From: Lachnospiraceae bacterium
GTDB taxonomy: Bacteria; Bacillota; Clostridia; Lachnospirales; Lachnospiraceae
Direction of reading: 5' to 3'
Assembly: GCA_900199595.1 (NCBI GenBank)
Contig: FZRB01000004.1
Location: 1-64,000 of the forward strand
Length of the DNA stretch: 64,000 nucleotides
Shown: positions 9,417 to 17,635 of the stretch, in pieces
How the letters are laid out: every line of letters begins with the position of its first letter
Position numbering within the stretch: the stretch's first letter is position 1
Made by a program: the position numbers and the translations under genes
Notes under the pieces: generated by a model
The model's database searches: none
What the model saw: only the letters and a program-made list of their open reading frames with translations
Told to the model about the DNA's origin: nothing

Positions 9417-9445
9417 ATTATACTAAAATCTTAAGTATAAATCAA
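9417..9445 (-). promoter_or_regulatory. Sigma-A promoter of the histidine operon
   Basis: TTGATT (9440-9445), 17 bases, TATAAT (9417-9422). The predicted leader before the 9359 start is only about 50 bases, too short for a T-box or histidine leader peptide attenuator, so regulation is more likely at initiation or by HisZ feedback. Confidence 0.8.
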
Positions 9446-9456
9446 TTATTACAGAG

Positions 9457-9804
9457 CTATTTATACTCCTTCCTTTCGACATCTCTCCAGGTACTGTCAA
9501 GGCTGTAAAAATCTCTCATTTCTTCAAGAAACAGATGTATTACAACATCATTATAATCAAGAAGAACCCATCCTCCTGTGGAACGGCCCTCACGATCCTT
9601 CATAACGAAGCCCTCTTCCTTCATTTTTTCCTCAACTCTGTCTACCAGAGCATCAAGCTGAGACTTATTGGAAGCACTGGCTATTATGAAATAATCAGCA
9701 ATCACCGACACACTTCCGACATGCAGAGAAACCACATCATATCCCTTTCTGTCAAGTATAGCGGCAGTTGCAGTATCAATCATTTTTTCTAAGTTATCTG
9801 TCAT
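9457..9804 (-). CDS. rsfS: Ribosomal silencing factor RsfS
   Basis: A 115-residue RsfS/Iojap protein. The family binds L14 on the 50S subunit and blocks subunit joining in starvation. Family hallmarks visible: a conserved core with VADYFIIASASNKSQLDALVD, then EGRSTGGWVLLDYNDVVIHLF and FYSLDSTWRD. The ATG at 9804 is preceded by AGAGGAAATG. It is the last gene of the rplU-obg-nadD-yqeK group, the common Firmicute order. Confidence 0.96.
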   Translation of the reverse strand: MTDNLEKMIDTATAAILDRKGYDVVSLHVGSVSVIADYFIIASASNKSQLDALVDRVEEKMKEEGFVMKDREGRSTGGWVLLDYNDVVIHLFLEEMRDFYSLDSTWRDVERKEYK

Positions 9805-9858
9805 ATCATTTCCTCTTTTTTGATCTTAACAATGAATCACTTCTTTTGTTTACCTGGT

Positions 9859-10458
9859 TCAGACATTTTTAACTCGTTTTATTTCCTTGATATTTATTTT
9901 ATCCACATAATAGTAATAGGTCTGCTCTGTCAGTTCATCAATAACAGTTTTTTTACTGTTCAGATAATCAAGAGTATTCTTCAGGATATGTATAACGCAT
10001 TTATCCAGATCCTCATACGCTTCCTTTCTTATCTCTTCCATATCCTTTACCATTCTGCGGTTCGGCTCGATATAATCAGCAACGAAGATTATTTTATCCA
10101 GAAGTGACATAGCCGGACATCCGGTTGTATGATAAGTAATAGCAGAGAGAATCTCCTCATCCCTCACATCGTATTTTCTCTTAGCATAATATGCTCCCAG
10201 CTTACCATGAAGAAGATCCGGATTAGCCTTCTCACTTTTATTGATTGGAAGCCCATGCTTCTTAGCTTTACGAAGTTTTTCCTCAGATGTCAGACACTTG
10301 GCACAGTCATGAAGAAGTCCTGCTATACGAGCTTTCTCAACATCGGCACCATGAACAAATGCAAGCGTCGCTGCAGTATATTCAACACCAACAGAATGGA
10401 CAAATCTTTTATCATTAAGTTTTGTCATCAGTTTCTTTACCATTTCATCTCTGTTCAT
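9859..10458 (-). CDS. yqeK: HD-domain bis(5'-nucleosyl)-tetraphosphatase, YqeK type
   Basis: A 199-residue HD-domain hydrolase. YqeK proteins split diadenosine tetraphosphate symmetrically into two ADP. Metal ligands visible: H20 in RFVHSVGVEYTAA, HDCAK near residue 50, HGKLGA near 84, ITYHTTG near 108 and IFVADYIEPNR near 125. The start codon overlaps the nadD stop by 4 bases; GGAG lies seven bases upstream. nadD-yqeK-rsfS is the canonical order, supporting the name. Confidence 0.95.
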   Translation of the reverse strand: MNRDEMVKKLMTKLNDKRFVHSVGVEYTAATLAFVHGADVEKARIAGLLHDCAKCLTSEEKLRKAKKHGLPINKSEKANPDLLHGKLGAYYAKRKYDVRDEEILSAITYHTTGCPAMSLLDKIIFVADYIEPNRRMVKDMEEIRKEAYEDLDKCVIHILKNTLDYLNSKKTVIDELTEQTYYYYVDKINIKEIKRVKNV

Positions 10459-11123
10459 ACATTTACTCCACGATATAAGTTTTTTCTTATTATATACTCT
10501 TCGATTATCTCCGGCACAAGACCTTTAATTGATTCACCCTGAGCTGCTCTTCTTCTGATATCAGTAGAAGATACATCCACAGCCTTCATATCTATCAGAC
10601 GTATGTCCGAAGAATGTATCTTTATCTTTAATTCCCTGATCAGGGCATTTGATCTTTCTTTATCAGTTTCTCCTCTCACCGCTGAAAGGACCGTCATGGA
10701 TGAAAGAAGTTCTTCAGCTTCAACCCATCTGTCAATCCATTCAAGAGAATCACCGCCGATTATAAAATATACCCTTCTGTCAGGATTGACACTCTTCAGG
10801 TACCTGATAGTATCAACCGTATGCGTCACTCCGCCTCTGATTATCTCCATATCACTGTACATCAGAAACTCACGTTCAAGGGACGCCAGTCTTACCATCT
10901 CAAGTCTTTCAGTATCATCCGTAAGACTATCATTTTGTTTATAATAGGTTGATTTATTCGGCATCAGCACTACGGGAACTTTGTATTCACTATAAGCCGC
11001 TTCTGCCATAGCCAGATGACCATTATGAATAGGGTTAAATGTACCACCCAGGATAGCTATATCACCCTTTTCATTCTTATAATCATATAGTTTGCCGGAT
11101 ATATCATTATCTAAAGATTTCAT
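10455..11123 (-). CDS. nadD: Nicotinate-nucleotide adenylyltransferase
   Basis: A 222-residue NaMN adenylyltransferase of NAD synthesis. The nucleotidyl transferase motif GGTFNPIHNGHLAMAE starts near residue 26, and the second signature SSTDIRRRAAQGES lies near the C-terminus. The first 20 residues (MKSLDNDISGKLYDYKNEKG) precede the usual start at the Rossmann strand and form a short extension. The ATG at 11123 has a GGAAG site. It overlaps yqeK by 4 bases. Confidence 0.96.
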   Translation of the reverse strand: MKSLDNDISGKLYDYKNEKGDIAILGGTFNPIHNGHLAMAEAAYSEYKVPVVLMPNKSTYYKQNDSLTDDTERLEMVRLASLEREFLMYSDMEIIRGGVTHTVDTIRYLKSVNPDRRVYFIIGGDSLEWIDRWVEAEELLSSMTVLSAVRGETDKERSNALIRELKIKIHSSDIRLIDMKAVDVSSTDIRRRAAQGESIKGLVPEIIEEYIIRKNLYRGVNV

Positions 11124-11167
11124 AACATTTCTTCCTTCGGAGATATGAATCTATAATGCCAAAATCA

Positions 11168-11482
11168 CTATTTATTTTTTTTCTTTATTTTCTCTCCGGG
11201 AAGAATTATCCCTGGATTTTCATGATTTCTTTTAAACAGAACTATCTTTCTGCCTATAACCTGAACCACCTCAGCATGTGTTCTCTCTGCAAGAGTAACA
11301 GCCAGACTTTCAGGTACATCTACACAGTTTTTCAGCACATTTATCTTGATAAGCTCTCTCGCTTTAAGGGCTTCACTTACAGCAGCAGTAAACTCCGGTG
11401 TAAGACTCGCCTTTCCCAGCGAAAGAATAGGATCAGTTGTCTGTGCAAGTCCCTTTAAAAAGGCACGCTGTTTTGTAGTCAT
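11168..11482 (-). CDS. yhbY: CRM-domain ribosome assembly RNA-binding protein YhbY
   Basis: A 104-residue CRM (YhbY) domain protein that associates with pre-50S particles. Hallmarks are MTTKQRAFLKGLAQTTDPIL, the alpha-helical EALKARELIKINVL, and VVQVIGRKIVLFKRN. The C-terminus is a lysine-rich tail. It lies between obg and nadD in the ribosome-assembly operon. Upstream is the structured spacer at 11506-11572. Confidence 0.95.
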   Translation of the reverse strand: MTTKQRAFLKGLAQTTDPILSLGKASLTPEFTAAVSEALKARELIKINVLKNCVDVPESLAVTLAERTHAEVVQVIGRKIVLFKRNHENPGIILPGEKIKKKNK

Positions 11483-11505
11483 ATTTGTTTCCTTTCTCTT
11501 CTTTC

Positions 11506-11572
11506 ATATTTGCAGAATAATCAAAACACCGCTCGGAAAGTCGCTGCTTCGCAGCTTTTGATTTGCAAATAT
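11506..11572. repeat. 67-bp nested inverted-repeat element between obg and yhbY
   Basis: Outer arms ATATTTGCA / TGCAAATAT (11506-11514 and 11564-11572) and inner arms AATCAAAA / TTTTGATT (11519-11526 and 11556-11563) form a 17-bp stem with one 4-base bulge. Inside sits a further hairpin GCTGC-TTC-GCAGC (11543-11555). No T-tract follows. It lies within an operon, seven bases after the obg stop, so it might be a processing or differential-expression element, or a small mobile palindromic element. Confidence 0.85.
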
Positions 11573-11578
11573 TAATTA

Positions 11579-12880
11579 TTATTCGATATAATCAAAGGCC
11601 CATCCATATACGCGGACCTCATCTCCATCCTGGATTCCAAGAGCCTTCAGTTCATCTATGATACCGTTCTTAACCATGAAATCCTGGAAGAACTTGAAGC
11701 CTTTTTCATCCTCAAGATTCGTATAGCCAAGCATCTTTTCGATACGTGGGCCTTCTACAAGATATACATTGTCATCATCAGGCGATTTTGTAACTGAGTA
11801 TGGAAGCACTTCCTCTCTCGATGCGAATTCATCAAGAGCTATCTCCGGTGAAAACTCCATTACATCATCCGGAGCTGTTTCAAGCATTTCATAAGCAGCT
11901 TCAAGAAGCTCTTTTATTCCTTCTCCTGTTGCAGCAGATATAGCCATTACAGGAGTATCAGGATACGCCTTACGAAGCTTACCCAGAACAGTTTCTCTAT
12001 CCTCTTCGGACAAAACATCCAGCTTATTTGCAACAATTATTGTTGGTCTTTCTGAAAGAGCGACACTGTATATCTTCAGTTCTTCATTTATCTTCTCTAT
12101 ATCCTCTATAGGATCTCTTCCCTCAACCGATGCTGCATCAACAATATGAAGCAGAACTCTGGTTCTTTCTATATGCCTTAAAAATGTAAGCCCAAGGCCT
12201 ACTCCTTCAGCAGCTCCCTCGATGATACCTGGAATATCTGCCATAACGAACCCTCGTCCTTCTCCAAGTCCTACAACACCAAGGTTAGGAACAAGTGTAG
12301 TAAAGTGATAATCCGCTATTTTAGGCTTAGCATTTGAAACCATGGAAAGAAGCGTTGACTTACCTACACTTGGATAACCCACAAGACCGACATCCGCAAT
12401 CATCTTAAGTTCAAGTGTAAGGTACTTCTCTATAGCTGATTCACCGGGCTGGGCATAACGTGGCGCCTGCATGGTACTGGTCGCATAATGCATATTGCCC
12501 TTTCCACCCTTGCCCCCCTGAAGAAGTACAAAAGGCTCTTCTCTATCGGCCATATCTATTATTACCTTGCCTGTTTCAAAATCTTTGATAACAGTTCCAG
12601 GAGGAACTTTGATAACAACATCCTTGCCATTTTTACCGTGGCATCTTCTCTTGCCGCCTTCCTCGCCGTCAGTAGCTTTATATTTTCTTACATTTTTAAA
12701 ATCATTCAGAGTATTGATGCCCTTGTCTACAACAAATATGACATCTCCACCCTTTCCGCCGTCACCGCCGTCAGGTCCGCCATTGGGTACATACAGCTCA
12801 CGTCTGAAGGATACATGACCGTCACCGCCCTTTCCAGATCTGACAAATATTTTGGCTCTGTCTGCAAATGTATTTGCCAT
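11579..12880 (-). CDS. obg: Obg family GTPase (CgtA/ObgE)
   Basis: A 433-residue GTPase needed for 50S maturation and stress control. Domains in order: the glycine-rich Obg fold (residues 1-158, GGPDGGDGGKGGD), the G domain (G1 GYPSVGKST, G3 DIPGIIEGAAEG, G4 NKLD, G5 SAATGEGI) and the C-terminal OCT domain (about 350-433). Start MANTFADRAKIF at 12880 has GGAG seven bases upstream; an in-frame upstream reading is not preceded by a site. It follows rpmA, the conserved order in Firmicutes. Confidence 0.98.
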   Translation of the reverse strand: MANTFADRAKIFVRSGKGGDGHVSFRRELYVPNGGPDGGDGGKGGDVIFVVDKGINTLNDFKNVRKYKATDGEEGGKRRCHGKNGKDVVIKVPPGTVIKDFETGKVIIDMADREEPFVLLQGGKGGKGNMHYATSTMQAPRYAQPGESAIEKYLTLELKMIADVGLVGYPSVGKSTLLSMVSNAKPKIADYHFTTLVPNLGVVGLGEGRGFVMADIPGIIEGAAEGVGLGLTFLRHIERTRVLLHIVDAASVEGRDPIEDIEKINEELKIYSVALSERPTIIVANKLDVLSEEDRETVLGKLRKAYPDTPVMAISAATGEGIKELLEAAYEMLETAPDDVMEFSPEIALDEFASREEVLPYSVTKSPDDDNVYLVEGPRIEKMLGYTNLEDEKGFKFFQDFMVKNGIIDELKALGIQDGDEVRVYGWAFDYIE

Positions 12881-12977
12881 TATATTCTCCTTAAATAAAG
12901 AAGGAGCTTTGTAATTACAAAGCTCCATAAGGTTCTACGTTTAACCTGATATCAATGATCAATTAATTTGAACATGA

Positions 12978-13259
12978 TTAAGCAACAGGATAAATTGAAA
13001 CCTGCTTCCTGTCTCTTCCAAGTCTTTCGTATCTAACAACACCATCTGTTAATGCGAACAGAGTATCATCTCCGCCACGTCCAACATTAAGTCCTGGATG
13101 GATCTTTGTTCCACGCTGTGTATAAAGTACATTTCCGGCCTTTACGAACTGACCGTCTGCACGTTTAGCTCCGAGTCTCTTAGAAGCAGAATCTCTACCG
13201 TTTTTTGTAGAACCCATTCCCTTCTTATGAGCAAAGAGCTGTAAATTCATCTTAAACAT
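12978..13259 (-). CDS. rpmA: 50S ribosomal protein L27 precursor
   Basis: A 93-residue L27. The N-terminus [20 protein letters not shown] contains the Firmicute cleavage site: Prp cuts after LQLF to expose the AHKKG tail that reaches the peptidyl transferase centre. The prp gene directly upstream overlaps it by 8 bases. The start at 13259 keeps the leader intact, as expected for this lineage. The protein is otherwise normal in length and sequence. Confidence 0.97.
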   Translation of the reverse strand: MFKMNLQLFAHKKGMGSTKNGRDSASKRLGAKRADGQFVKAGNVLYTQRGTKIHPGLNVGRGGDDTLFALTDGVVRYERLGRDRKQVSIYPVA

Positions 13260-13584
13260 GACTTACCTCCCTGAAAAATATCTGAATATACTTATCTCCA
13301 TACTCCTCGTATATAGAGCAAAGTCCTAAACGAAGAGATCTAAGTAAAAGCTTACTCTTGGAACTTACTTTACCCATGATCTTAAACTTTACAAGTCCGC
13401 TCTCAAATTCCTCACAGCATGTGCTGTCATCTGTAAATTCCTCGATACTGTTAACTGTGTTAATGACAAGTGCGGAAACACCTGCACATACAACATCCTT
13501 TCCACAGCATCCGTAATTGGCATGACCTGTTATCTTAAAACCATAATATGTATTATTCCTTGAATAAAAACAAACCTTTATCAT
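13252..13584 (-). CDS. prp: Ribosomal-processing cysteine protease Prp
   Basis: A 110-residue cysteine protease that removes the N-terminal leader of L27. The catalytic His21 (TGHANYG) and Cys33 ([10 protein letters not shown]) are present in the family arrangement. It lies between rplU and rpmA, the diagnostic location. The protein carries extra cysteines (C26, C27, and a CCEEF pair) of unknown meaning. Start at 13584 follows a weak GGTAAATC-type site. Confidence 0.95.
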   Translation of the reverse strand: MIKVCFYSRNNTYYGFKITGHANYGCCGKDVVCAGVSALVINTVNSIEEFTDDSTCCEEFESGLVKFKIMGKVSSKSKLLLRSLRLGLCSIYEEYGDKYIQIFFREVSHV

Positions 13585-13612
13585 GATTTACCTTTCGTGG
13601 TTTACCACTCGA

Positions 13613-13921
13613 TTAAGCATTGATAGCTTCAATCTTAACCTCTGTGTATGGCTGTCTGTGACCGTTTTTCTTGTGATGGCCCTTCTTAGGCTTATACTTG
13701 TAAACGACAACCTTCTTAGCCTTAGCAGTCTTAACTACAGTAGCCTTAACTACAGAATTAGCAACCTTATCACCAACAAGAACATCCTTGTCATTATTGA
13801 TTGCAATTACATTATCAAATGTTACCTCTGCACCATCCTGTGCGCCGAGCTTCTCAACTCTGATAACGTCACCTTCTGCTACTTTGTACTGCTTTCCGCC
13901 TGTTGCAATAATAGCGTACAT
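13613..13921 (-). CDS. rplU: 50S ribosomal protein L21
   Basis: A 102-residue L21 beginning MYAIIATGGKQYKVAEGDVI and ending with the conserved KKGHHKKNGHRQPYTEVKIE, which binds 23S rRNA in the L20/L21 region. The ATG at 13921 has a strong AAGGAGGAAT. It is the first gene of an eight-gene ribosome-assembly operon, controlled by a consensus promoter and a structured leader. Confidence 0.98.
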   Translation of the reverse strand: MYAIIATGGKQYKVAEGDVIRVEKLGAQDGAEVTFDNVIAINNDKDVLVGDKVANSVVKATVVKTAKAKKVVVYKYKPKKGHHKKNGHRQPYTEVKIEAINA

Positions 13922-14006
13922 GAGCTTATTCCTCCTTACTTACAAGACTCGCCAACTGCGGTGGCACCCTATGGGCACACTTCTTCTACCTCGTTGTGCG
14001 GCATAC
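13922..14006 (-). promoter_or_regulatory. Probable L21 autoregulatory leader
   Basis: About 85 bases of untranslated leader between the predicted transcription start and rplU. It is GC-richer than its surroundings, with segments able to pair, and carries ACCGCAGTTGGCGAGTC, which I recall as typical of clostridial L21 leaders (Rfam L21_leader). The AGGGTGCCACCGC stretch also resembles a T-box bulge but the leader is too short for a T-box. A covariance-model search would decide. Confidence 0.5.
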
Positions 14007-14012
14007 CGTGAT

Positions 14013-14042
14013 ATAATACAACGAACATCGGGGATATGTCAA
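14013..14042 (-). promoter_or_regulatory. Sigma-A promoter of the rplU operon
   Basis: TTGACA (14037-14042), 18 bases, TATTAT (14013-14018). The -35 hexamer lies in the 3' arm of the hairpin at 14027-14065. Confidence 0.75.
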
Positions 14043-14065
14043 CTGTATTTTGACAAATCCCCGAT
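14027..14065. terminator. Hairpin with 15-bp arms ahead of the rplU promoter
   Basis: Arms of 15 bp with one mismatch (ATCGGGGATATGTCA at 14027-14041 and TGACAAATCCCCGAT at 14051-14065), 9-base loop. Lying 48 bases past the end of the secreted-protein gene, it is placed to end that transcript, although the minus-strand T-tract is poor. It covers the rplU -35 box, so it may also act as an operator. Confidence 0.55.
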
Positions 14066-14112
14066 ATTTTAATATGTTTTATCTGCTTTTTATTATTTTT
14101 GTCGTATTACTG

Positions 14113-15657
14113 TTATTTTACAGTTACTTTAACCTTTGCCATTGCTCCGTTTTGGGCATATACGTAGATAAATGCCTTCCCTTTTCCAACGGCTTTAATC
14201 ATTCCGCTCTTGGTTACTGTAGCAACAGATTCATCACTGGATTCAAAGCATACTCCTCTATGGGTTTTTACACCTGAACCGTTTATAACCTTTGCTTTGA
14301 TCTTAAAGAGCTTATTCTTTTTCAGCTTAACACTCTTCTTGCTTACTGTAACCTTCTTAGGATTACCGACACTGCCACCCTTTGTAGCTATATGCAGTGT
14401 TTTTGATGAGGATACTATCCTTCCATCCTTTACTGCTACAACTATATATTTGTAATATGTGCCTTTTTTAAGTTTCTTCTTAGTATACTGATTTTTCTTT
14501 ACTGTGGCTATCTTCTTATATTTCTGCTTTTTACCACATTTATTGCCATAAATTATATACTTGGCACCCTTTACTTTCTTCCATTTGATAGTTATTGAGT
14601 TCTTAGTAGTCTTTTTAACCTTAGCCTGAAGACGTCCATATACAGAACCTGAAGGACCCTCTTCTAATTTAGAATTAACTATAGCTGCCTCTGCTATCTC
14701 CTGTAATGCACCCCTTCCAAGTGGAGTATTATCAAATCCAAGACCTTCCTCATTATAATTCGGTTCATTCTTTGTCTTACCTGGTTTCTTTGTAGGCTCA
14801 ACAGCAGGTGTAGGTTCAGCTATCTGTATTGGAGTAGCCGAAGCTGTAGGAACCTCACTTGGAACCGCAGGTGTAGGTGTAGCATTAGCTGCTGTTGGTG
14901 TAGGTGTTGAATTAGTCGCTGCAGTTGGTGTTGCTGTTGCATTAGTCGCTGCTGTTGGTGTAGCAGTCACATTTGGTGTAGCTGTAGGATTATTAGCAGC
15001 TGATGGAGTCGGAGTTGCATTCGCTGAATTAGTAGGTGTGGATGTTGGATTTACCGCCGGTGTAGGAGTCGGTCCTGAAAACGGTGTCGCTGTTGGTGTT
15101 GGATTAACCGTTGGGGAAGCAGTTGGTGTAGGACCTGATAAACAATTATTTATAAACTCACTAAATGCATCTTTTTTGGTACTATAGTAAATTTTTATTG
15201 ATTTAGCCTCATATCCATTATAACTAATAAATGCATTCCCTTGTGGATATAAGTAATTACTATACATCTCGCTCTTAATAGTTTTATAATCATCACTTGG
15301 ATATACATAAATCTGATTACCTATTGAAAAATAATCAACTAAATTCCAAGAAACATGATTAAGGCTTTCTATTTCACCATTTACACTAATAACAGCCATC
15401 CAATCATTTATTTTTTTTCCGCTATCATTAGTAATTTTAAACATATACTCATAATCATTTTTTCTTTCATATTGACTTTGAGAACTTGGTTTATTCTGTA
15501 TCAACTCACCATAAACCTTATTATCATCGTTATTACCATAATCATCTATCCCTTCAGCTTTCGCTTTTATAGAAGGCACCAAAATAATAAGTGATAATAC
15601 CATCACCATTACTGTTTTTATTATTATATTTATTTTATTCATATTTCTGTTCTTCAT
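14113..15657 (-). CDS. Secreted protein: CBM2-like module, Pro/Thr linker, Fn3-like and Ig-like (Big2) domains
   Basis: A 514-residue exported protein. Residues 1-35 form a signal peptide (TVMVMVLSLIILVPSIKAKA). Residues about 45-165 resemble a family 2 carbohydrate-binding beta-sandwich (KINDWMAVISVNG, SWNL, a GNAFISYNGYEA-type end). A long TPT/ATP-rich linker like those of cellulases follows (about 175-295), then a short acidic bridge, a Lys-rich fibronectin-III-like domain (about 335-420) and a C-terminal bacterial Ig-like domain (VTVSKKSVKLKKNKLFKIKA ... SVATVTKSGMIKAVGKG). No catalytic domain is seen. Start 15657 has GGAGCAGAA. It follows the GH9 gene by 100 bases, suggesting shared work on cellulose. 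The CBM call is by pattern only. Confidence 0.75.
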   Translation of the reverse strand: MKNRNMNKINIIIKTVMVMVLSLIILVPSIKAKAEGIDDYGNNDDNKVYGELIQNKPSSQSQYERKNDYEYMFKITNDSGKKINDWMAVISVNGEIESLNHVSWNLVDYFSIGNQIYVYPSDDYKTIKSEMYSNYLYPQGNAFISYNGYEAKSIKIYYSTKKDAFSEFINNCLSGPTPTASPTVNPTPTATPFSGPTPTPAVNPTSTPTNSANATPTPSAANNPTATPNVTATPTAATNATATPTAATNSTPTPTAANATPTPAVPSEVPTASATPIQIAEPTPAVEPTKKPGKTKNEPNYNEEGLGFDNTPLGRGALQEIAEAAIVNSKLEEGPSGSVYGRLQAKVKKTTKNSITIKWKKVKGAKYIIYGNKCGKKQKYKKIATVKKNQYTKKKLKKGTYYKYIVVAVKDGRIVSSSKTLHIATKGGSVGNPKKVTVSKKSVKLKKNKLFKIKAKVINGSGVKTHRGVCFESSDESVATVTKSGMIKAVGKGKAFIYVYAQNGAMAKVKVTVK

Positions 15658-15757
15658 TTCTGCTCCGATCACTAATACATAAGATGTGTCTTATTACTAT
15701 ATCACAAATAGTCACATATAAAAACAGATTTTTAAAAAATTCACATAAATGTTACAT

Positions 15758-17521
15758 TCACTTCTTTATTTTCACCTTTTTCTTAGCCGACCAGCCTGAA
15801 TACTGCTTCTTACCATCAACGGTTTTATAGGTTCTTATCCGTATATAATAGGTTTTCTTCTTTTTCAGCTTAGTCAGCTTTGTTGAAGTGGTACTATTTC
15901 CATTTATCTGAACTGTCTTCTTACTCTTAAACTTCTTATTAGTTGAATACTGAAGCTGGTAGCCTTCTGCCGAACTCTTCTTTGTCCATTTTACTGTAAT
16001 AGTCTTTTTCTTATTATTTTTAGCTGACTTGATTGAAGTATTGGCCAGTCCAAGTCCATAATTGAATCTTAGACTGACTTTCTTTATATCACTGCTTGTC
16101 ATAAGGGAAGCCGATGCACTTGAGCTTTTCTTATGAACAAGATAAAGTGCAGCTGCCGCTCCAACAAGACCTGCATTATAATCAAGCGCCACTTCATTGC
16201 ACTGATAGTCTGACTGACTGTCTGTATAGGAACCACTACTGTCACGAGGTCCGCCTACAAGAGCTCCCAAAAGTATATAATGATTCTTCACCTGATTACC
16301 TGCATCATTAGAGTTGGAAGCTGCTCTGTGATGAGGATATTTAGCAGATTTCTTATTATATCCGACAATAAAACATTTCTTCTGCTTATTATTTCCCATC
16401 AGATATTTCATCTGCTTTGTAGCCCAGGATTTATAAGTGGATTTCTTAGCAGATTTATCATAGAGAAGTCCGAGGAACTGCGTATTACAATTGTATCTGG
16501 CACTTCCCCATGCAAGAAGGCAGCTGTAACCGTCTTCAGACTGCTTCATATTATCTGCACAAGCTTTAAGTGCGTCCGCATTTCCTGCACCATAATAATC
16601 AGCAAGCGCACTCACATTATCCCATGAAAGCCAGGAATATATATTGTATCCTCCCTGGTTTGATTCTTTTATCTTATCAAATTCCTTCTTATAGCTGTCA
16701 TCCTTCGTCGCTTTATATAGAAGCGCTGCAGCAAGAGCATAATCATCGCCCCAGGACTGGGAATCATAGAGATAACCGCCTGTGCTGGAATCATAGAGTC
16801 CTTCCTTTGTAACCTTCTTGGTCTTAAAGCCTTTGGCATATGCAAAGAGCTTCTTTGAATAATCCAGCGCTTTTGAATCTTTGAAATTAATATACTGAAC
16901 GGCAAGTGCAGCTGCCGCTTCGCTTACCTCATCAGTGGCAGGATTATTTTTTGACGTATAGTAAACCTTTCTCACATCATTCTGCTTTTCAGGTGCTTCC
17001 CATTTTTTATGATCTTCATCACCGTCAGATACCTGATACACGAAGAAATCCACTGAGCCATCACTTTTTAGTACAGTACATCTCTCAAAATACTCTGCAA
17101 AATGCGTTGTAATCTTTTTCAGATGTGAAGTGCTTTTTGTATCTTTAAATGCCTCCTTAAACTCCATATACTCTATTCCCAGCATAGTTGCAGTATATCC
17201 CTGAGGAAGTCCTGCCTTGAGATGATCACCTGCATCATGGAAGCCACCACTCACATCAACAGTTTTACCCTTTATCTTTACTTTCGTATCTCCAGTATGG
17301 CAGTTTCCTCTCCAGGAAAATGCTGACTTCTTTGAAACTTCAGTCCCGCACATATTTGCATCATAAAAATACAAAGACTCCTGAAGAAGCTTTGCATAAT
17401 TATATTCTATGGATGCCGCTTCCGTCCTGAAACTGAATACATTCAGCTCTGATATAAGAATCAGTAACGACAGGATAATACCAAGAACTCTTTTTATATT
17501 TATATTTGTTTTTATTATCAT
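15758..17521 (-). CDS. Secreted glycoside hydrolase family 9 endoglucanase with C-terminal Fn3-like domain
   Basis: A 587-residue exported cellulase. Signal peptide about residues 1-37 (RVLGIILSLLILISELNVFS). The GH9 (alpha/alpha)6 barrel occupies about 38-490: VDVSGGFHDAGDHLK with the two acidic residues D96 and D99, the substrate-binding HHRAAS region, and the acid-catalyst region CNEVALDYNAGL. A Lys-rich Fn3-like domain (KKTITVKWTKKSSAEGYQLQ ...) closes the protein. No dockerin or CBM3c was seen. I chose ATG 17521, directly before the cationic signal peptide, rather than an upstream in-frame start at 17593. A terminator separates it from the upstream gene. It probably hydrolyses beta-1,4-glucan outside the cell. 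Confidence 0.93.
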   Translation of the reverse strand: MIIKTNINIKRVLGIILSLLILISELNVFSFRTEAASIEYNYAKLLQESLYFYDANMCGTEVSKKSAFSWRGNCHTGDTKVKIKGKTVDVSGGFHDAGDHLKAGLPQGYTATMLGIEYMEFKEAFKDTKSTSHLKKITTHFAEYFERCTVLKSDGSVDFFVYQVSDGDEDHKKWEAPEKQNDVRKVYYTSKNNPATDEVSEAAAALAVQYINFKDSKALDYSKKLFAYAKGFKTKKVTKEGLYDSSTGGYLYDSQSWGDDYALAAALLYKATKDDSYKKEFDKIKESNQGGYNIYSWLSWDNVSALADYYGAGNADALKACADNMKQSEDGYSCLLAWGSARYNCNTQFLGLLYDKSAKKSTYKSWATKQMKYLMGNNKQKKCFIVGYNKKSAKYPHHRAASNSNDAGNQVKNHYILLGALVGGPRDSSGSYTDSQSDYQCNEVALDYNAGLVGAAAALYLVHKKSSSASASLMTSSDIKKVSLRFNYGLGLANTSIKSAKNNKKKTITVKWTKKSSAEGYQLQYSTNKKFKSKKTVQINGNSTTSTKLTKLKKKKTYYIRIRTYKTVDGKKQYSGWSAKKKVKIKK

Positions 17522-17596
17522 AACTCGCCTCTTTTTTTGTTTAATACAGGCTCTTGAACCATTTGATATACCATTTTTGATATACCCGAACAAGAA

Positions 17597-17615
17597 ACCG
17601 GCTGTAAAAGCCGGT
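17597..17615 (-). terminator. Hairpin terminator after the Tyr/Lys-rich secreted protein
   Basis: A perfect 7-bp stem ACCGGCT / AGCCGGT with a 5-base loop, followed on the minus strand by TTCTTGTT. It begins 20 bases past the stop codon of the gene at 17636-18538 and would isolate it from the GH9 gene. Confidence 0.7.
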
Positions 17616-17635
17616 CCCCTGATAATGTTATTGAA

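Noticed and set aside
13922-14006. T-box riboswitch before rplU (AGGGTGCCACCGC resembles the T-box sequence)
   Set aside because: The leader is only about 85 bases, with no room for a specifier stem, and the downstream genes are ribosomal; an L21 leader fits better.
14800-15130. Tandem repeat region that might be a CRISPR or VNTR
   Set aside because: The repeats are in-frame TPTATP-type codons of a Pro/Thr linker with variable units; there are no spacers or conserved direct repeats.
15681-15696. Palindrome ATAAGATGTGTCTTAT upstream of the CBM-like gene as an operator
   Set aside because: Six-base arms in AT-rich DNA with no second copy; too weak to list.
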